Shown: in pieces, positions 26,004-34,443 of the stretch
Position numbering within the stretch: position 1 is the stretch's first letter
How the letters are laid out: each line of letters starts with the position of its first letter
Source: Chitinophagaceae bacterium
GTDB lineage: Bacteria; Bacteroidota; Bacteroidia; Chitinophagales; Chitinophagaceae
Reading direction: 5' to 3'
Assembly: GCA_016720585.1 (NCBI GenBank)
Contig: JADKKH010000008.1
Coordinates: 124,001 to 188,000 of the forward strand
Length of the DNA: 64,000 nt
Program-made: the position numbers and the translations under genes
Notes under the pieces: generated by a model
Told to the model about the DNA's origin: nothing
Database searches by the model: none
The model's input: only the letters and a program-made list of their open reading frames with translations

Positions 26004-26519
26004 ATGTTTTTTGTTTACCTCTTTGCGGGTCTTGTTGGTTTGCTTTTACTTATTGCTGCCCTGCTTCCAAAAGTCTATAACGTAGAAAAAACAATTATTA
26101 TCAGCAAACCGGTTGCGGAAGTGATGAACCGGGTTGGCGATTTAAATTATTACAGCCAATGGAATCCCTGGCAGCAGGCTGACCCAACAGCAAAGAATAC
26201 CGTAACCGGAATACCAAAAACTTCCGGCCACGCCTATGCCTGGGAAGGTAAAAAAGTCGGTATTGGAAGTTTAACATTGAACAGCCTGGATGATAAGCAT
26301 ATTCATTTTGATCTTGAATTTCTGAAGCCCTGGAAAAGTAAAGCCAAAGACAACTGGCTCTTTGAACAATGGGGCGAAGGTGAAACAAAAATAACCTGGC
26401 AAAACAGCGGACAGCTTCCCTGGCCTATTGCCAGCCTGATGGGACCCATGATCACCAAAAATCTGAATCACCAGTTTGAACAGGGGTTAAATAATTTAAA
26501 AAAGATGTGTGAGTCTTAG
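26004..26519 (+). CDS. SRPBCC-fold protein with N-terminal membrane segment
   Basis: A 171-residue protein. Residues 1-20 are a hydrophobic helix (FVYLFAGLVGLLLLIAALL). The rest is a START/polyketide-cyclase-like fold: TIIISKPVAEVMNRVGDLNYYSQWNPW at the start, GSLTLNSLDDKHIHFDLEF, and a C-terminal helix. Such domains bind hydrophobic ligands. Function unknown. It starts about 100 bp after xdhB but is probably not part of the same pathway, and it is convergent with a cupin gene. Confidence 0.8.
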   Translation: MFFVYLFAGLVGLLLLIAALLPKVYNVEKTIIISKPVAEVMNRVGDLNYYSQWNPWQQADPTAKNTVTGIPKTSGHAYAWEGKKVGIGSLTLNSLDDKHIHFDLEFLKPWKSKAKDNWLFEQWGEGETKITWQNSGQLPWPIASLMGPMITKNLNHQFEQGLNNLKKMCES

Positions 26520-26520
26520 T

Positions 26521-26880
26521 TTATAAGTGTTCTAAATCTTTCTTCGTCATTTCATTTTCCACATTACCGGTATTCAGGGTGGCAGCCGGTTCAAACAACA
26601 TTATTTCTACTTCTTCATTGGCAAATGGCCGGTGTTCTGTCCTTTTGGGTATTATTAAGAACTCTCCCGCTTGCACGGTTATTGTTTTTTCGGGTAACTG
26701 CATGTCAAAACTTCCCTTCACTACATAAAATAATTCGTCTTCATTATCATGATGATGCCAGGTAAATGCTCCTTTAAATTTTACCAGCTTCACCTGTTGA
26801 CCATTCAGCTCTCCCACTATCCTGGGATTGAAATAATCGGAGAATAGAGAAAATTTTTCAGTGAGGATTACTTTTTCCAT
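26521..26880 (-). CDS. Cupin-domain protein
   Basis: A 119-residue single cupin. Motif 1 (WHHHDNEDELFYVVKGSFDMQL) supplies two His and a Glu as metal ligands. Motif 2 (GEFLIIPKRTEHRPFA) supplies the third His. The size fits small cytosolic cupins that act as isomerases, dioxygenases or sugar/ligand-binding proteins. The stop codons of this gene and the SRPBCC gene abut. Specific function not recognised. Confidence 0.85.
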   Translation of the reverse strand: MEKVILTEKFSLFSDYFNPRIVGELNGQQVKLVKFKGAFTWHHHDNEDELFYVVKGSFDMQLPEKTITVQAGEFLIIPKRTEHRPFANEEVEIMLFEPAATLNTGNVENEMTKKDLEHL

Positions 26881-26940
26881 CTTGTAAAATTAAATATTTA
26901 TTAGGACCGGGTTCTGCCGGATGCACTTATTTTTACCAAA

Positions 26941-27540
26941 ATGAAATATGGACTATTTTTCTTACTCCTTTTTTTAACCGGTTGCTCGGTTAGTAAAAAT
27001 CCCTTGCGCAAACAGGTAAAGCTGTTACAAAAAGGAATACTTACTGATGATACCAGCTATGTATATGCTTTACCCTATGAAAAAGGAAAAACGTTCCGGG
27101 TCATACAGGGCTACTTCAGCCGGTTCACCCATAAAGAAAGGGCGGCACTTGATTTTAATATGAAAAGAGGCACCCAAATTACCGCTGCAAGAGAAGGGGT
27201 AGTGGTAAGGGTAAAGGAAGACGGAGACAGGGGTGGACTTAATAAAAAATACAGGCCTTATGGAAACAATATTGTGATACAACATTCCGATGGAACCCGG
27301 GCCGGTTACTGGCATCTGCAAAAAGAGGGCGGATTAGTAACGGTTGGCGATACGGTGAAAAAAGGTCAGCTGATAGGCCTGAGTGGAAAAACGGGTTATG
27401 CTGCTACGCCCCATCTGCATTTTTTAGTGTGGCGTTCGGCCGGCGGACAATGGCAACAGATCGCAACCAGGTTTGAAACATCAAAAGGAATAAAATACCT
27501 GAGAGGCTGGAAGAAATATAAAAACGATTCTCCGGAATAA
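26941..27540 (+). CDS. M23-family metallopeptidase lipoprotein
   Basis: A 199-residue lipoprotein with signal MKYGLFFLLLFLTGC. The LytM-type zinc peptidase domain (residues about 50-170) shows AALDFNMKRGTQI (H-x3-D equivalent region with Asp ligand), GNNIVIQHSDGT, and HLHFLVW with the catalytic and zinc His. Such enzymes cut peptide cross-links of peptidoglycan or act as adaptors. The first zinc His is not visible in the usual HxxxD position (here AALDF), so the protein may be inactive. Confidence 0.85.
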   Translation: MKYGLFFLLLFLTGCSVSKNPLRKQVKLLQKGILTDDTSYVYALPYEKGKTFRVIQGYFSRFTHKERAALDFNMKRGTQITAAREGVVVRVKEDGDRGGLNKKYRPYGNNIVIQHSDGTRAGYWHLQKEGGLVTVGDTVKKGQLIGLSGKTGYAATPHLHFLVWRSAGGQWQQIATRFETSKGIKYLRGWKKYKNDSPE

Positions 27541-27559
27541 TAAAAGATCGAAAAGATAA

Positions 27560-28372
27560 TTACTTTTCTCTCCCCTTAAATGCATCCATACTTTTATGAA
27601 AACCAAACCATTTTCCAATAATGGTATCCATCCAGCGCTGTGGTAATAGCCCTTTTAAAAAAGGAACCAGGTAAACGATCCGTGGCAGGCGGACATAAAT
27701 TTTATTCTTCTTTACACCGGCTATAATTTTTCGGGCTGCCGTTTCAGGTTTTAAAACCGGTACCACAGGTGAACGAACCCCTTCAAACATACCTGTATTA
27801 ATATAGGATGGTGTAACCGTTGTTACATGCAGATCTTTGGAAATTTTTTCCAGCTCCAGCCGTAAACTCTCACTCCAGCCGATAACCGCATGTTTACTGG
27901 CTACGTATACCGATAATCTGGGAGTTGCCACAAGTCCGGCAGCTGATGCAATGTTAACGATATGTCCCTTTTTTCTTTCGATCATGCCCGGGATAAATTC
28001 CAGGGCAACATGCATAAGCGCCTCTGCATTTATACGCATGATAAAATCAATATCACTATGGGTATGCTGGTAAAATTCTTTACCCACGACTACACCCGCA
28101 TTATTAAATAACAAATCGATGCCGCCAAATTTTTGGCGGATATCACTTGCTGATTTTACAATATCCTCTACGTTTCTTACATCGGTAAAATAAGTATGTA
28201 CTTCGTATCCCTGTAAAAGAAGAGCTTTCGCAAATGCGGTTGTTTCTTCCCGGTCAATATCCCAGATGATTAATCTTTTGGCTCCTTCCTGCAAACACAA
28301 TTCGCCCATAAGCTTTCCGATTCCCGAAGCGCCACCGGTTATCAAAACTGTTGTTCCCTGGATCTGGCTCAT
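27560..28372 (-). CDS. Short-chain dehydrogenase/reductase
   Basis: A 270-residue NAD(P)-dependent oxidoreductase of the classical SDR type. Cofactor motif TGGASGIG, structural NNAG, catalytic Ser in NIASAAGL and YxxxK as YVASKHAV. The Asp in IIWDIDREE after strand 2 suggests NAD(H) preference. The C-terminus (LPQRWMDTIIGKWFGFHK) resembles SDRs found with lipid metabolism, but the substrate is unknown. It ends 20 bp from the convergent M23 gene. Confidence 0.9.
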   Translation of the reverse strand: MSQIQGTTVLITGGASGIGKLMGELCLQEGAKRLIIWDIDREETTAFAKALLLQGYEVHTYFTDVRNVEDIVKSASDIRQKFGGIDLLFNNAGVVVGKEFYQHTHSDIDFIMRINAEALMHVALEFIPGMIERKKGHIVNIASAAGLVATPRLSVYVASKHAVIGWSESLRLELEKISKDLHVTTVTPSYINTGMFEGVRSPVVPVLKPETAARKIIAGVKKNKIYVRLPRIVYLVPFLKGLLPQRWMDTIIGKWFGFHKSMDAFKGREK

Positions 28373-28422
28373 AAAAATATTTCTATGGCAATGTAGAAAT
28401 CATTTAGCACTTTTGAACTGAT

Positions 28423-29046
28423 ATGGATACAATCTGGCAACAATTTCTGGAAGGGATGAAACACACCGGCTGGCTGGAATACGTCGCTGTATTTGCAGGT
28501 ATCGCCAGCGTGTGGTTCAGCCGGATAGAAAATATTTGGGTCTATCCCGTCGGGCTGATCAATACCGTTATCTATATTTACCTCAGCTTCAAATTTCATC
28601 TGCCCGGAGAAGCCAGTGTAAATTTTTATTATACCGTAATGAGCCTTTATGGATGGTATCTATGGATGAAAAAAGATACCCGGCAGGAAAGCATTTTACA
28701 TATCAGCTATTCAACCAAACAATTGTGGCGGAACCAGGTTTTTTTCTTTCTTTTCTTTTACGGGGTGATTTATTTTTGCCTGGTTTACCTGAAAGAAAAT
28801 TTCTTTGAAGGGGCCATTCCCTGGGCTGATGCATTTGCTTCTGCTACCGCCTTTACCGGTATGTGGCTGATGACGAGAAAAAAAGTGGAAAGCTGGTACT
28901 GGTGGATCGCCACCAACATAGCTTCTATTCCCTTGTATTTTGTAAAGGGGCTGGTGTTTACCAGTGTGTATTATGGGGTGTTGCTGGTCATGGCCCTGTT
29001 TGGATTATTGGAATGGAAAAAAAGAGCCCGCCAATCGCATGCTTAA
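28423..29046 (+). CDS. pnuC: PnuC-family nicotinamide riboside/mononucleotide transporter
   Basis: A 207-residue inner-membrane protein with about seven helices. The family signature (EYVAVFAGIASVWFSRIENIWVYP, VNFYYTVMSLYGWYLW) is strong, including the conserved N/W/Y residues that bind the pyridine nucleoside. It imports vitamin B3 ribosides by facilitated diffusion trapped by phosphorylation. The downstream gene, a NadR-type kinase, overlaps its stop codon by 8 bp, which supports nicotinamide riboside as substrate. Confidence 0.93.
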   Translation: MDTIWQQFLEGMKHTGWLEYVAVFAGIASVWFSRIENIWVYPVGLINTVIYIYLSFKFHLPGEASVNFYYTVMSLYGWYLWMKKDTRQESILHISYSTKQLWRNQVFFFLFFYGVIYFCLVYLKENFFEGAIPWADAFASATAFTGMWLMTRKKVESWYWWIATNIASIPLYFVKGLVFTSVYYGVLLVMALFGLLEWKKRARQSHA

Positions 29047-29590
29047 AAAAATCGTCATACTCGGACCAGAAAGTACTGGCAAAAGCACGTTATGTGAACT
29101 ATTGGCTAAGCAATATGATACATTGTGGTGCCCGGAATTTGCCCGGGAATATTTACTTGAAAACGGAACTGATTATTCGTTTAATGATCTGCTCGTTATT
29201 GCAAAAGGACAGGTGGAAGCAGAAGATAAATATAGTGCCCGGATGGCCGGCCTCCCTTTATCTCACAACAAAAGCCCTGCTCCGCTTTTTATAGATACGG
29301 ATATGTATGTCATGAAAGTGTGGTGTGAATTTGTCTTTGGCAAATGTCATCGTTTTATACTGGATGAAATTGTGAATCGCAGATACGATCTCTACCTATT
29401 GTGCAATGTGGACCTGCCCTGGGTTAAAGACGAACTCCGGGAATATCCGGACCTGGAGAAAAGACAGCAACTTTATAAAATCTATAAAGACATCCTGATC
29501 AACCAGCCGGTACCCTGGGTTGATATCAGCGGTCCTTATGATACCCGTTTGGCAACTGCCATTGCCGCCATAGACTCATTGCTGAAATAA
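29039..29590 (+). CDS. NadR-type ribosylnicotinamide kinase / ATPase
   Basis: A 183-residue P-loop protein from the ATG at 29039, which overlaps the pnuC stop. It corresponds to the C-terminal kinase domain of NadR: Walker A LGPESTGKST, EFAREYLLENG, FIDTDMYVMKVW, and LLCNVDLPWVKDELRE. It phosphorylates nicotinamide riboside to NMN, trapping the imported vitamin. The NMN adenylyltransferase domain of full-length NadR is missing, so another enzyme must finish NAD. NadA for de novo synthesis lies in the same window. Confidence 0.9.
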   Translation: MLKKIVILGPESTGKSTLCELLAKQYDTLWCPEFAREYLLENGTDYSFNDLLVIAKGQVEAEDKYSARMAGLPLSHNKSPAPLFIDTDMYVMKVWCEFVFGKCHRFILDEIVNRRYDLYLLCNVDLPWVKDELREYPDLEKRQQLYKIYKDILINQPVPWVDISGPYDTRLATAIAAIDSLLK

Positions 29591-29612
29591 TTGTTGTTAT
29601 TTTCGTTGCCGC

Positions 29613-31280
29613 ATGCCAGTTTTTCTTCAAAAAAATCACCGTCTTGTTTTTTACGGACTATGGCTGTTGCTGGGATTGATCCAGGCGGGCCTAACTGAGT
29701 TGCAGGATGATGAAGCCTATTACTGGGTGTATTCCCGTTTCCTGGACTGGGGTTATTTTGACCATCCCCCGATGATTGCCGTGCTGATAAAAATGGGTTA
29801 TGCCATTTTCCCAAATGAACTTGGCGTGCGTCTGATCCCGCTCCTGCTAAACATTCTGTCACTGGTTCTTATTGAAAAACTTATTAACAAAAAAAATCCG
29901 TTCCTTTTTTATGGTATCGCTTTATCAATAGTTGTGGTACAACTAATGGGTTTTATCGCGGTACCGGATACGCCCCTGATATTTTTTACCGCGTTATTTT
30001 TCCTTTGTTATAAAAATTTCATTCAAAAGCCATCCGTGTTGTCTACCCTCTTACTTGGAGTGGCCGTTGCCTTGTTAATGTACAGCAAATACCAGGCGGT
30101 ACTTATTGTTTTGTTTACGTTGGTTTCTAATCCCCGGTTATTTACCAGGTATCAAACTTATTTCGCCGGATTGATTGCGCTACTATTGTTTGCACCTCAT
30201 CTTTGGTGGCAGTACCAGCACGATTGGGTAAGTTTTCGTTTTCATTTATTTGAAAATAATGCACATGCTTATAAACCAGCTTTTACCGCTGAATATATAG
30301 GTGGGCAAGTATTACTGGCTGGTCCTGTTGCCGGAATTATTCTATTACCCGCCGCTTTTTTATTTAAAACAACTACTGAAACAGAAAAAGCCCTGCGTTA
30401 TACAATGATTGGCTTATTGGTTTTTTTCGGGTTAAGCTCTCTTCGGGGCAAAGTGGAAGCTAACTGGACGATCCCGGTACTGGTTCCGGTATTTGTTTTG
30501 GCGCACCAGTATCTGCTGCAAAAAATAAACTGGCAAAAAATATTATTCCGCCTTTTGCCGCTAACGCTTATACTGGTGTTGTTCGCCCGGGTAATCATGA
30601 TCGCTGATTTGTTACCGTCTAAAGAAATAAAAAAAAGGTACCATGCCTGGAAAGCATGGCCGGCACAAATGAAGCAACGGACCAAAGGAATACCTGTTGT
30701 TTTCAGTAATTCATACCAGCGGGCTTCAAAATACTGGTTTTACTCCGGGCAACCTACCTATTCGCAAAATGCCTATCACGGAAGAATAAATAATTATAAT
30801 TACTGGCCGATAGAAGATTCTTTTTTAGGCAAGCCTGTTTACTTCCTGGATATATATGATATGTGGCGCTTCCCAGACTCATTAAAAACACCGGTGGGTT
30901 GGGTTGGATACAGGTATGATTCTTCTTTTGTTTCTTTTGCCAAAATAAATATTGACCTATTTCCAAAAAAAATTACTGCGAAAGCAGGTCAGCCCATAAC
31001 CCTGAACTGTCATTTTTCGATACCCCCTCTTTATGCCAATTTTATTCAATCACATCCCCAATTATATGATACCGCAAGATTGGGCGTAGAAGATGCGACA
31101 GGCTGGATCGGTAAGATACTGACACCGCTTACGTTGCATCAGATGAACAGTCAGCAGGAAGTAGCGCTGACTGTTTATCCCAATTTACCAAAAGGAAAAT
31201 ACCTGTTAAGGTTTGCTATCAATTGCGGCTATCGCAATCCTACGCACAACAGTGACAAAATAAAACTGATCGTTGAATAA
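29613..31280 (+). CDS. GT-C glycosyltransferase, ArnT/PMT type
   Basis: A 555-residue integral membrane protein with about ten to eleven helices. The first loop has the catalytic-type acidic motif LTELQDDEAYYWVYSRFLDW and YFDHPPMIAVLI, typical of GT39/GT83 enzymes that use polyprenyl-phosphate sugars. The last about 190 residues form a soluble periplasmic domain. The acceptor could be lipid A, glycan or protein and is not shown by sequence. It follows the NadR-like gene by 22 bp and might be cotranscribed without a functional link. Confidence 0.85.
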   Translation: MPVFLQKNHRLVFYGLWLLLGLIQAGLTELQDDEAYYWVYSRFLDWGYFDHPPMIAVLIKMGYAIFPNELGVRLIPLLLNILSLVLIEKLINKKNPFLFYGIALSIVVVQLMGFIAVPDTPLIFFTALFFLCYKNFIQKPSVLSTLLLGVAVALLMYSKYQAVLIVLFTLVSNPRLFTRYQTYFAGLIALLLFAPHLWWQYQHDWVSFRFHLFENNAHAYKPAFTAEYIGGQVLLAGPVAGIILLPAAFLFKTTTETEKALRYTMIGLLVFFGLSSLRGKVEANWTIPVLVPVFVLAHQYLLQKINWQKILFRLLPLTLILVLFARVIMIADLLPSKEIKKRYHAWKAWPAQMKQRTKGIPVVFSNSYQRASKYWFYSGQPTYSQNAYHGRINNYNYWPIEDSFLGKPVYFLDIYDMWRFPDSLKTPVGWVGYRYDSSFVSFAKINIDLFPKKITAKAGQPITLNCHFSIPPLYANFIQSHPQLYDTARLGVEDATGWIGKILTPLTLHQMNSQQEVALTVYPNLPKGKYLLRFAINCGYRNPTHNSDKIKLIVE

Positions 31281-31286
31281 TAAGGA

Positions 31287-32024
31287 TCAGGGTTGTTGCC
31301 CGCCCGTGATCCGGATAATGTCCGGGTCTGTTTGAAGATGACTCATCTGCTGCATAATAACACCGGACCTGTAGGAAACATAAGAAGAAAGCGGTTTCAC
31401 TTTATACCTCCGTGGGTTTGGCAGGCAGGCGGCTATCTGGGCCGCTTCTCTTTTAGTCAGGTTTTTTGCTGACTTATTAAAATATAGTTGTGCGGCTTTT
31501 TCAATACCAAAAATTCCTTCTCCCATTTCAATGACATTAAGGTACACATCGAGGATTCTTTTTTTTCCCCAAACCAATTCAATCATAAAAGTAAAATAGA
31601 CCTCCAGTCCCTTTCTTACCCAGCTCCTGCCCTGCCATAAAAAAACATTCTTGGCTACCTGCTGGCTGATGGTACTGGCGCCCCGGGTACGACCGGGTTT
31701 TTTTTCATTATACTTCATGGCTTTTTTAATACTCTTCCAGTCAAAGCCACTATGGTCCGGGAATAACTGATCTTCCGAAGCAATTACGGCCAGCTTGGCT
31801 TCCGGTGAGATAGCGTTCCTTCCTACATAGTCTCTTTTTAATCCATGCCCGCTGATCCAGCTTGATAATTGCGTGATGGTCATGGGCGGATACACCCATT
31901 TCAATATCAGAATATAAAAAAATTGCAGGATAAACACCCAGAGGAAAAGGCGCTTACTCCATTTCCACAGTTTTTGCAGAAATAGTCGTGTTGCTGAGTT
32001 TTTATTTTCAGAGCCGTTTGCCAT
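31287..32024 (-). CDS. mtgA: Monofunctional peptidoglycan glycosyltransferase
   Basis: A 245-residue GT51 enzyme that polymerises lipid II into glycan strands. One N-terminal helix (FLWVFILQFFYILILKWV) anchors it in the inner membrane. The catalytic Glu motif is ASEDQLFPDHSGFDW, followed by RGASTISQQVAKN, ELVWGKKRILDVYLN and IEMGEGIFGIEKAA. There is no transpeptidase domain, so the length fits MtgA. Its start overlaps the end of the LysE-type gene by 17 bp. Confidence 0.95.
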   Translation of the reverse strand: MANGSENKNSATRLFLQKLWKWSKRLFLWVFILQFFYILILKWVYPPMTITQLSSWISGHGLKRDYVGRNAISPEAKLAVIASEDQLFPDHSGFDWKSIKKAMKYNEKKPGRTRGASTISQQVAKNVFLWQGRSWVRKGLEVYFTFMIELVWGKKRILDVYLNVIEMGEGIFGIEKAAQLYFNKSAKNLTKREAAQIAACLPNPRRYKVKPLSSYVSYRSGVIMQQMSHLQTDPDIIRITGGQQP

Positions 32025-32640
32025 AAATAAGGAGTCCCCAGATCAGGGCAAAACCAAAAACAATTAATATCAAGCCATTGATGCGGTTAAGAATATGGAT
32101 ATTATGCGGCGTAAGCCGGTTGCGGATCTTCCCGGCCAGCATTACTTTTAATATATCAGACCCCAGCATCCAGGTAAGACAGGTTACAAAAATGATGATG
32201 CGTTGCTGTGCGGTGTGGGTAATTACCGCCGTGGAAGTGGTGATCCAGAAAATTAACACAGCCGGGTTCAGTGTATTCATAAGGTAACCCGAAAAAAATA
32301 TTTTAGCATAATCCCGTTTACGGAATTTGAATACCTGTTTTCCGGCTTCATTCACTTTTACTCTCTTAAAAAAAAGGAAGAAAATTCCCAGCGAAACTAA
32401 AAAGATACATCCGGCAACGCCCACTTCAGTTTTATAAACACTGAGGCTGTTAAATAACTCGGTAAAGACATTACTCACCAGCACCAGGCTGATATCACTG
32501 GCGGAAACGCCGATTATGAAAATTAACCCTCCCCGGTGTCCGTTATTTAAACTCTGCTTAAGAATAGAAAAAAGTACGGGCCCTACAGAAATACTCAGAA
32601 GTAAACCAAACGTAAACCCTTTTAGTATATATTCCCACAT
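32008..32640 (-). CDS. LysE-family amino acid exporter-like protein
   Basis: A 210-residue membrane protein with about six helices. The N-terminus (GFTFGLLLSISVGPVLFSILKQSLNNGHRGG) fits LysE/RhtB transporters, with the conserved GP and the Q/N-G-x-R-G segment. LysE proteins export amino acids or similar small molecules; the substrate is not known here. It overlaps mtgA by 17 bp in an operon, but the two have no obvious shared function. Confidence 0.85.
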   Translation of the reverse strand: MWEYILKGFTFGLLLSISVGPVLFSILKQSLNNGHRGGLIFIIGVSASDISLVLVSNVFTELFNSLSVYKTEVGVAGCIFLVSLGIFFLFFKRVKVNEAGKQVFKFRKRDYAKIFFSGYLMNTLNPAVLIFWITTSTAVITHTAQQRIIIFVTCLTWMLGSDILKVMLAGKIRNRLTPHNIHILNRINGLILIVFGFALIWGLLIYGKRL

Positions 32641-32664
32641 ACAACAAGAAATAGCTTTTTAAAC

Positions 32665-32695
32665 AAAAAACCTCTTTCCGGTACTGAAAGGGGTT
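32665..32695 (-). terminator. Intrinsic terminator (minus strand)
   Basis: On the minus strand, CCCCTTTC and GAAAGAGG (one mismatch) enclose an 7-nt loop and are followed by six T. It lies between the GH3-like gene (ends 32713) and the LysE gene. Confidence 0.85.
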
Positions 32696-32712
32696 TTATT
32701 ATGACTCTTATT

Positions 32713-34245
32713 TTAAATAGTCCCGGTTTCCAGGAACCGTTCCCATTCTTCCAGCATTTTCCCTTTCATCACCCTGGGGAATTTATGCTGGCTGCCAAGC
32801 TTTCCTTTTACTTCCATAAATTTCATGAATTTTTCTTCGGGAAGCACTTCCAGGAATACGGCTTTCAGTGCGCTGTCCCTTTCGGTGGCATAATCATCAT
32901 TCAGCATCCGCAGGTTTTCATCAATCCGTTTACGGATCTTTTCAGCATCCACTTTATCATTGGTGGCAATATACCACCGGTGCGCAAAGAAATTTTCATA
33001 CGGAAAACCCACTACGGTGTACTCGGGTATGCTCACATTAAATTCCTCACTGACCAGTTCAATCGCTTTATTCATATTCTCCACACTCAGATGCTCGCCG
33101 GTAAGACTGAGAAAATGTTTGGTGCGACCGGTAATGACCACTTCACTTTTTTCCAGGTCAACAAATTTTATGGTATCGCCGATAATATACCGCCAGTTCC
33201 CGGCATTGGTACTCATCAAAAGGGCATATTCTTTCCCCGCTTCCACTTCGTGTATCATTTTTGCCTCAGGGAAATCTACAATCTTACCGTCGCTGTCAAA
33301 GTTTACATCATCGAAAGGCACAAACTCAAAAAAAATATTATTGTTAAGAATGAGTTGCATACCCTTAGCATGCTCCCTGGTTTTGTAGCCGATAAAACCT
33401 TCGCTTGATAAATAATTTTCTATGTAAACGATGGGTTTGCCCAATAATTTTTCAAATCCTTTTTTATAGGGTTCAAACGCTACACCGCCATGTACAAAGA
33501 AGCTGAAGTTGGGCCATATCTCATGAATATTTTTGAGTTTATAATGCGCTATCACCATTTCCATACACATCTGGCACCAGGCCGGAACGCCGATGATGTA
33601 CCCGATATCCCATTCCCGGGCATGCTCAACTATTTCATGCAATTTCTGATTCCAGTCTGCAATGGCGGCGATGCGGCCGCCGGGTTTATAAAATGTCTGA
33701 AACCAGAAAGGTCTTTTCTTGGCTAAGATCCCACTAAGATCACCGGCATACCAGCCCGCTTTTCCTTTTGTTAAATCCGTGGCTCCTCCCAAAAATAAAA
33801 AGCCTTTGGTCATAGCTCTTTTATTCGCTTCATCATAGCGTATCAGGCTCAGCAGCTGCCGGAGATAATTAATGGTATTGCTGCGTAGTAACTCTTTCGT
33901 AACGGGAATATATTTGCTGGATGCTTCGGAGGTACCGGAGCTCAGCGCATAATATTTAATTTTACCCGGCCAGGTTACATCAGGCACTCCTTCCAGCGTT
34001 TTCTTCCACCATTCTTCATAGATCTTATTATAATCATGTACCGGTACCAGCTCCTGGAATTTTTTAGCCGGATGTTTACTTAATAATATATCATCAAACC
34101 GGTATTGCTGGCCAAATTCGGTAAACTGCGCTTTTTTCAATAATTTTTTCAGCACCCGTATTTGCTGACGCCGGGGGTCGTTGGGTGGAATACGTAAGGC
34201 CATGGCAATTGCCCGGGGTAATTTGATATCAATGATGGATGCCAT
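32713..34245 (-). CDS. GH3 auxin-responsive-promoter family protein (acyl-adenylating)
   Basis: A 510-residue protein. It matches the GH3 family, adenylate-forming enzymes best known from plant hormone conjugation and common in Bacteroidota. Visible motifs are YYALSSGTSEASSKYIP (the P-loop-like ATP site), NYLSSEGFIGYKT, LLMSTNAGNWRYIIGDTIKFVD and VVITGRTKHFLSLTGEHLS. It should join an acyl group to an amino acid or similar acceptor via an acyl-AMP intermediate. Neither substrate is known for bacterial members. Own terminator downstream. Confidence 0.9.
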   Translation of the reverse strand: MASIIDIKLPRAIAMALRIPPNDPRRQQIRVLKKLLKKAQFTEFGQQYRFDDILLSKHPAKKFQELVPVHDYNKIYEEWWKKTLEGVPDVTWPGKIKYYALSSGTSEASSKYIPVTKELLRSNTINYLRQLLSLIRYDEANKRAMTKGFLFLGGATDLTKGKAGWYAGDLSGILAKKRPFWFQTFYKPGGRIAAIADWNQKLHEIVEHAREWDIGYIIGVPAWCQMCMEMVIAHYKLKNIHEIWPNFSFFVHGGVAFEPYKKGFEKLLGKPIVYIENYLSSEGFIGYKTREHAKGMQLILNNNIFFEFVPFDDVNFDSDGKIVDFPEAKMIHEVEAGKEYALLMSTNAGNWRYIIGDTIKFVDLEKSEVVITGRTKHFLSLTGEHLSVENMNKAIELVSEEFNVSIPEYTVVGFPYENFFAHRWYIATNDKVDAEKIRKRIDENLRMLNDDYATERDSALKAVFLEVLPEEKFMKFMEVKGKLGSQHKFPRVMKGKMLEEWERFLETGTI

Positions 34246-34346
34246 TAAGTGCCTGCTTGTTAGGTGTAAAGTTACGCAATGTTGATGTTGAAAAAGCCGT
34301 GAATAAAATCGGGAAGCGGGTAAATTGGTGCTATTTATTGGGTTTA

Positions 34347-34399
34347 ACCACGGTTAACACAGATTATTGAATCACGGATTACCCTGTGTAATTGGTGGT
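34347..34399. repeat. Short dispersed inverted repeat, CACAGA type
   Basis: ACCACGGTTAACACAG and CTGTGTAATTGGTGGT are imperfect complements, with ATCACGGATT between. It is a compact copy located between the GH3-like gene and the GT2 gene. Confidence 0.65.
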
Positions 34400-34443
34400 A
34401 ATATTATTTCGACCGGACACAGCTCTGAAATTGTCAATTCCTT

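Noticed and set aside
32701..33408. Long plus-strand frame (235 codons) opposite the GH3 gene
   Set aside because: It is antisense to a clear family member, lacks any domain, and has the composition expected of a complement frame.
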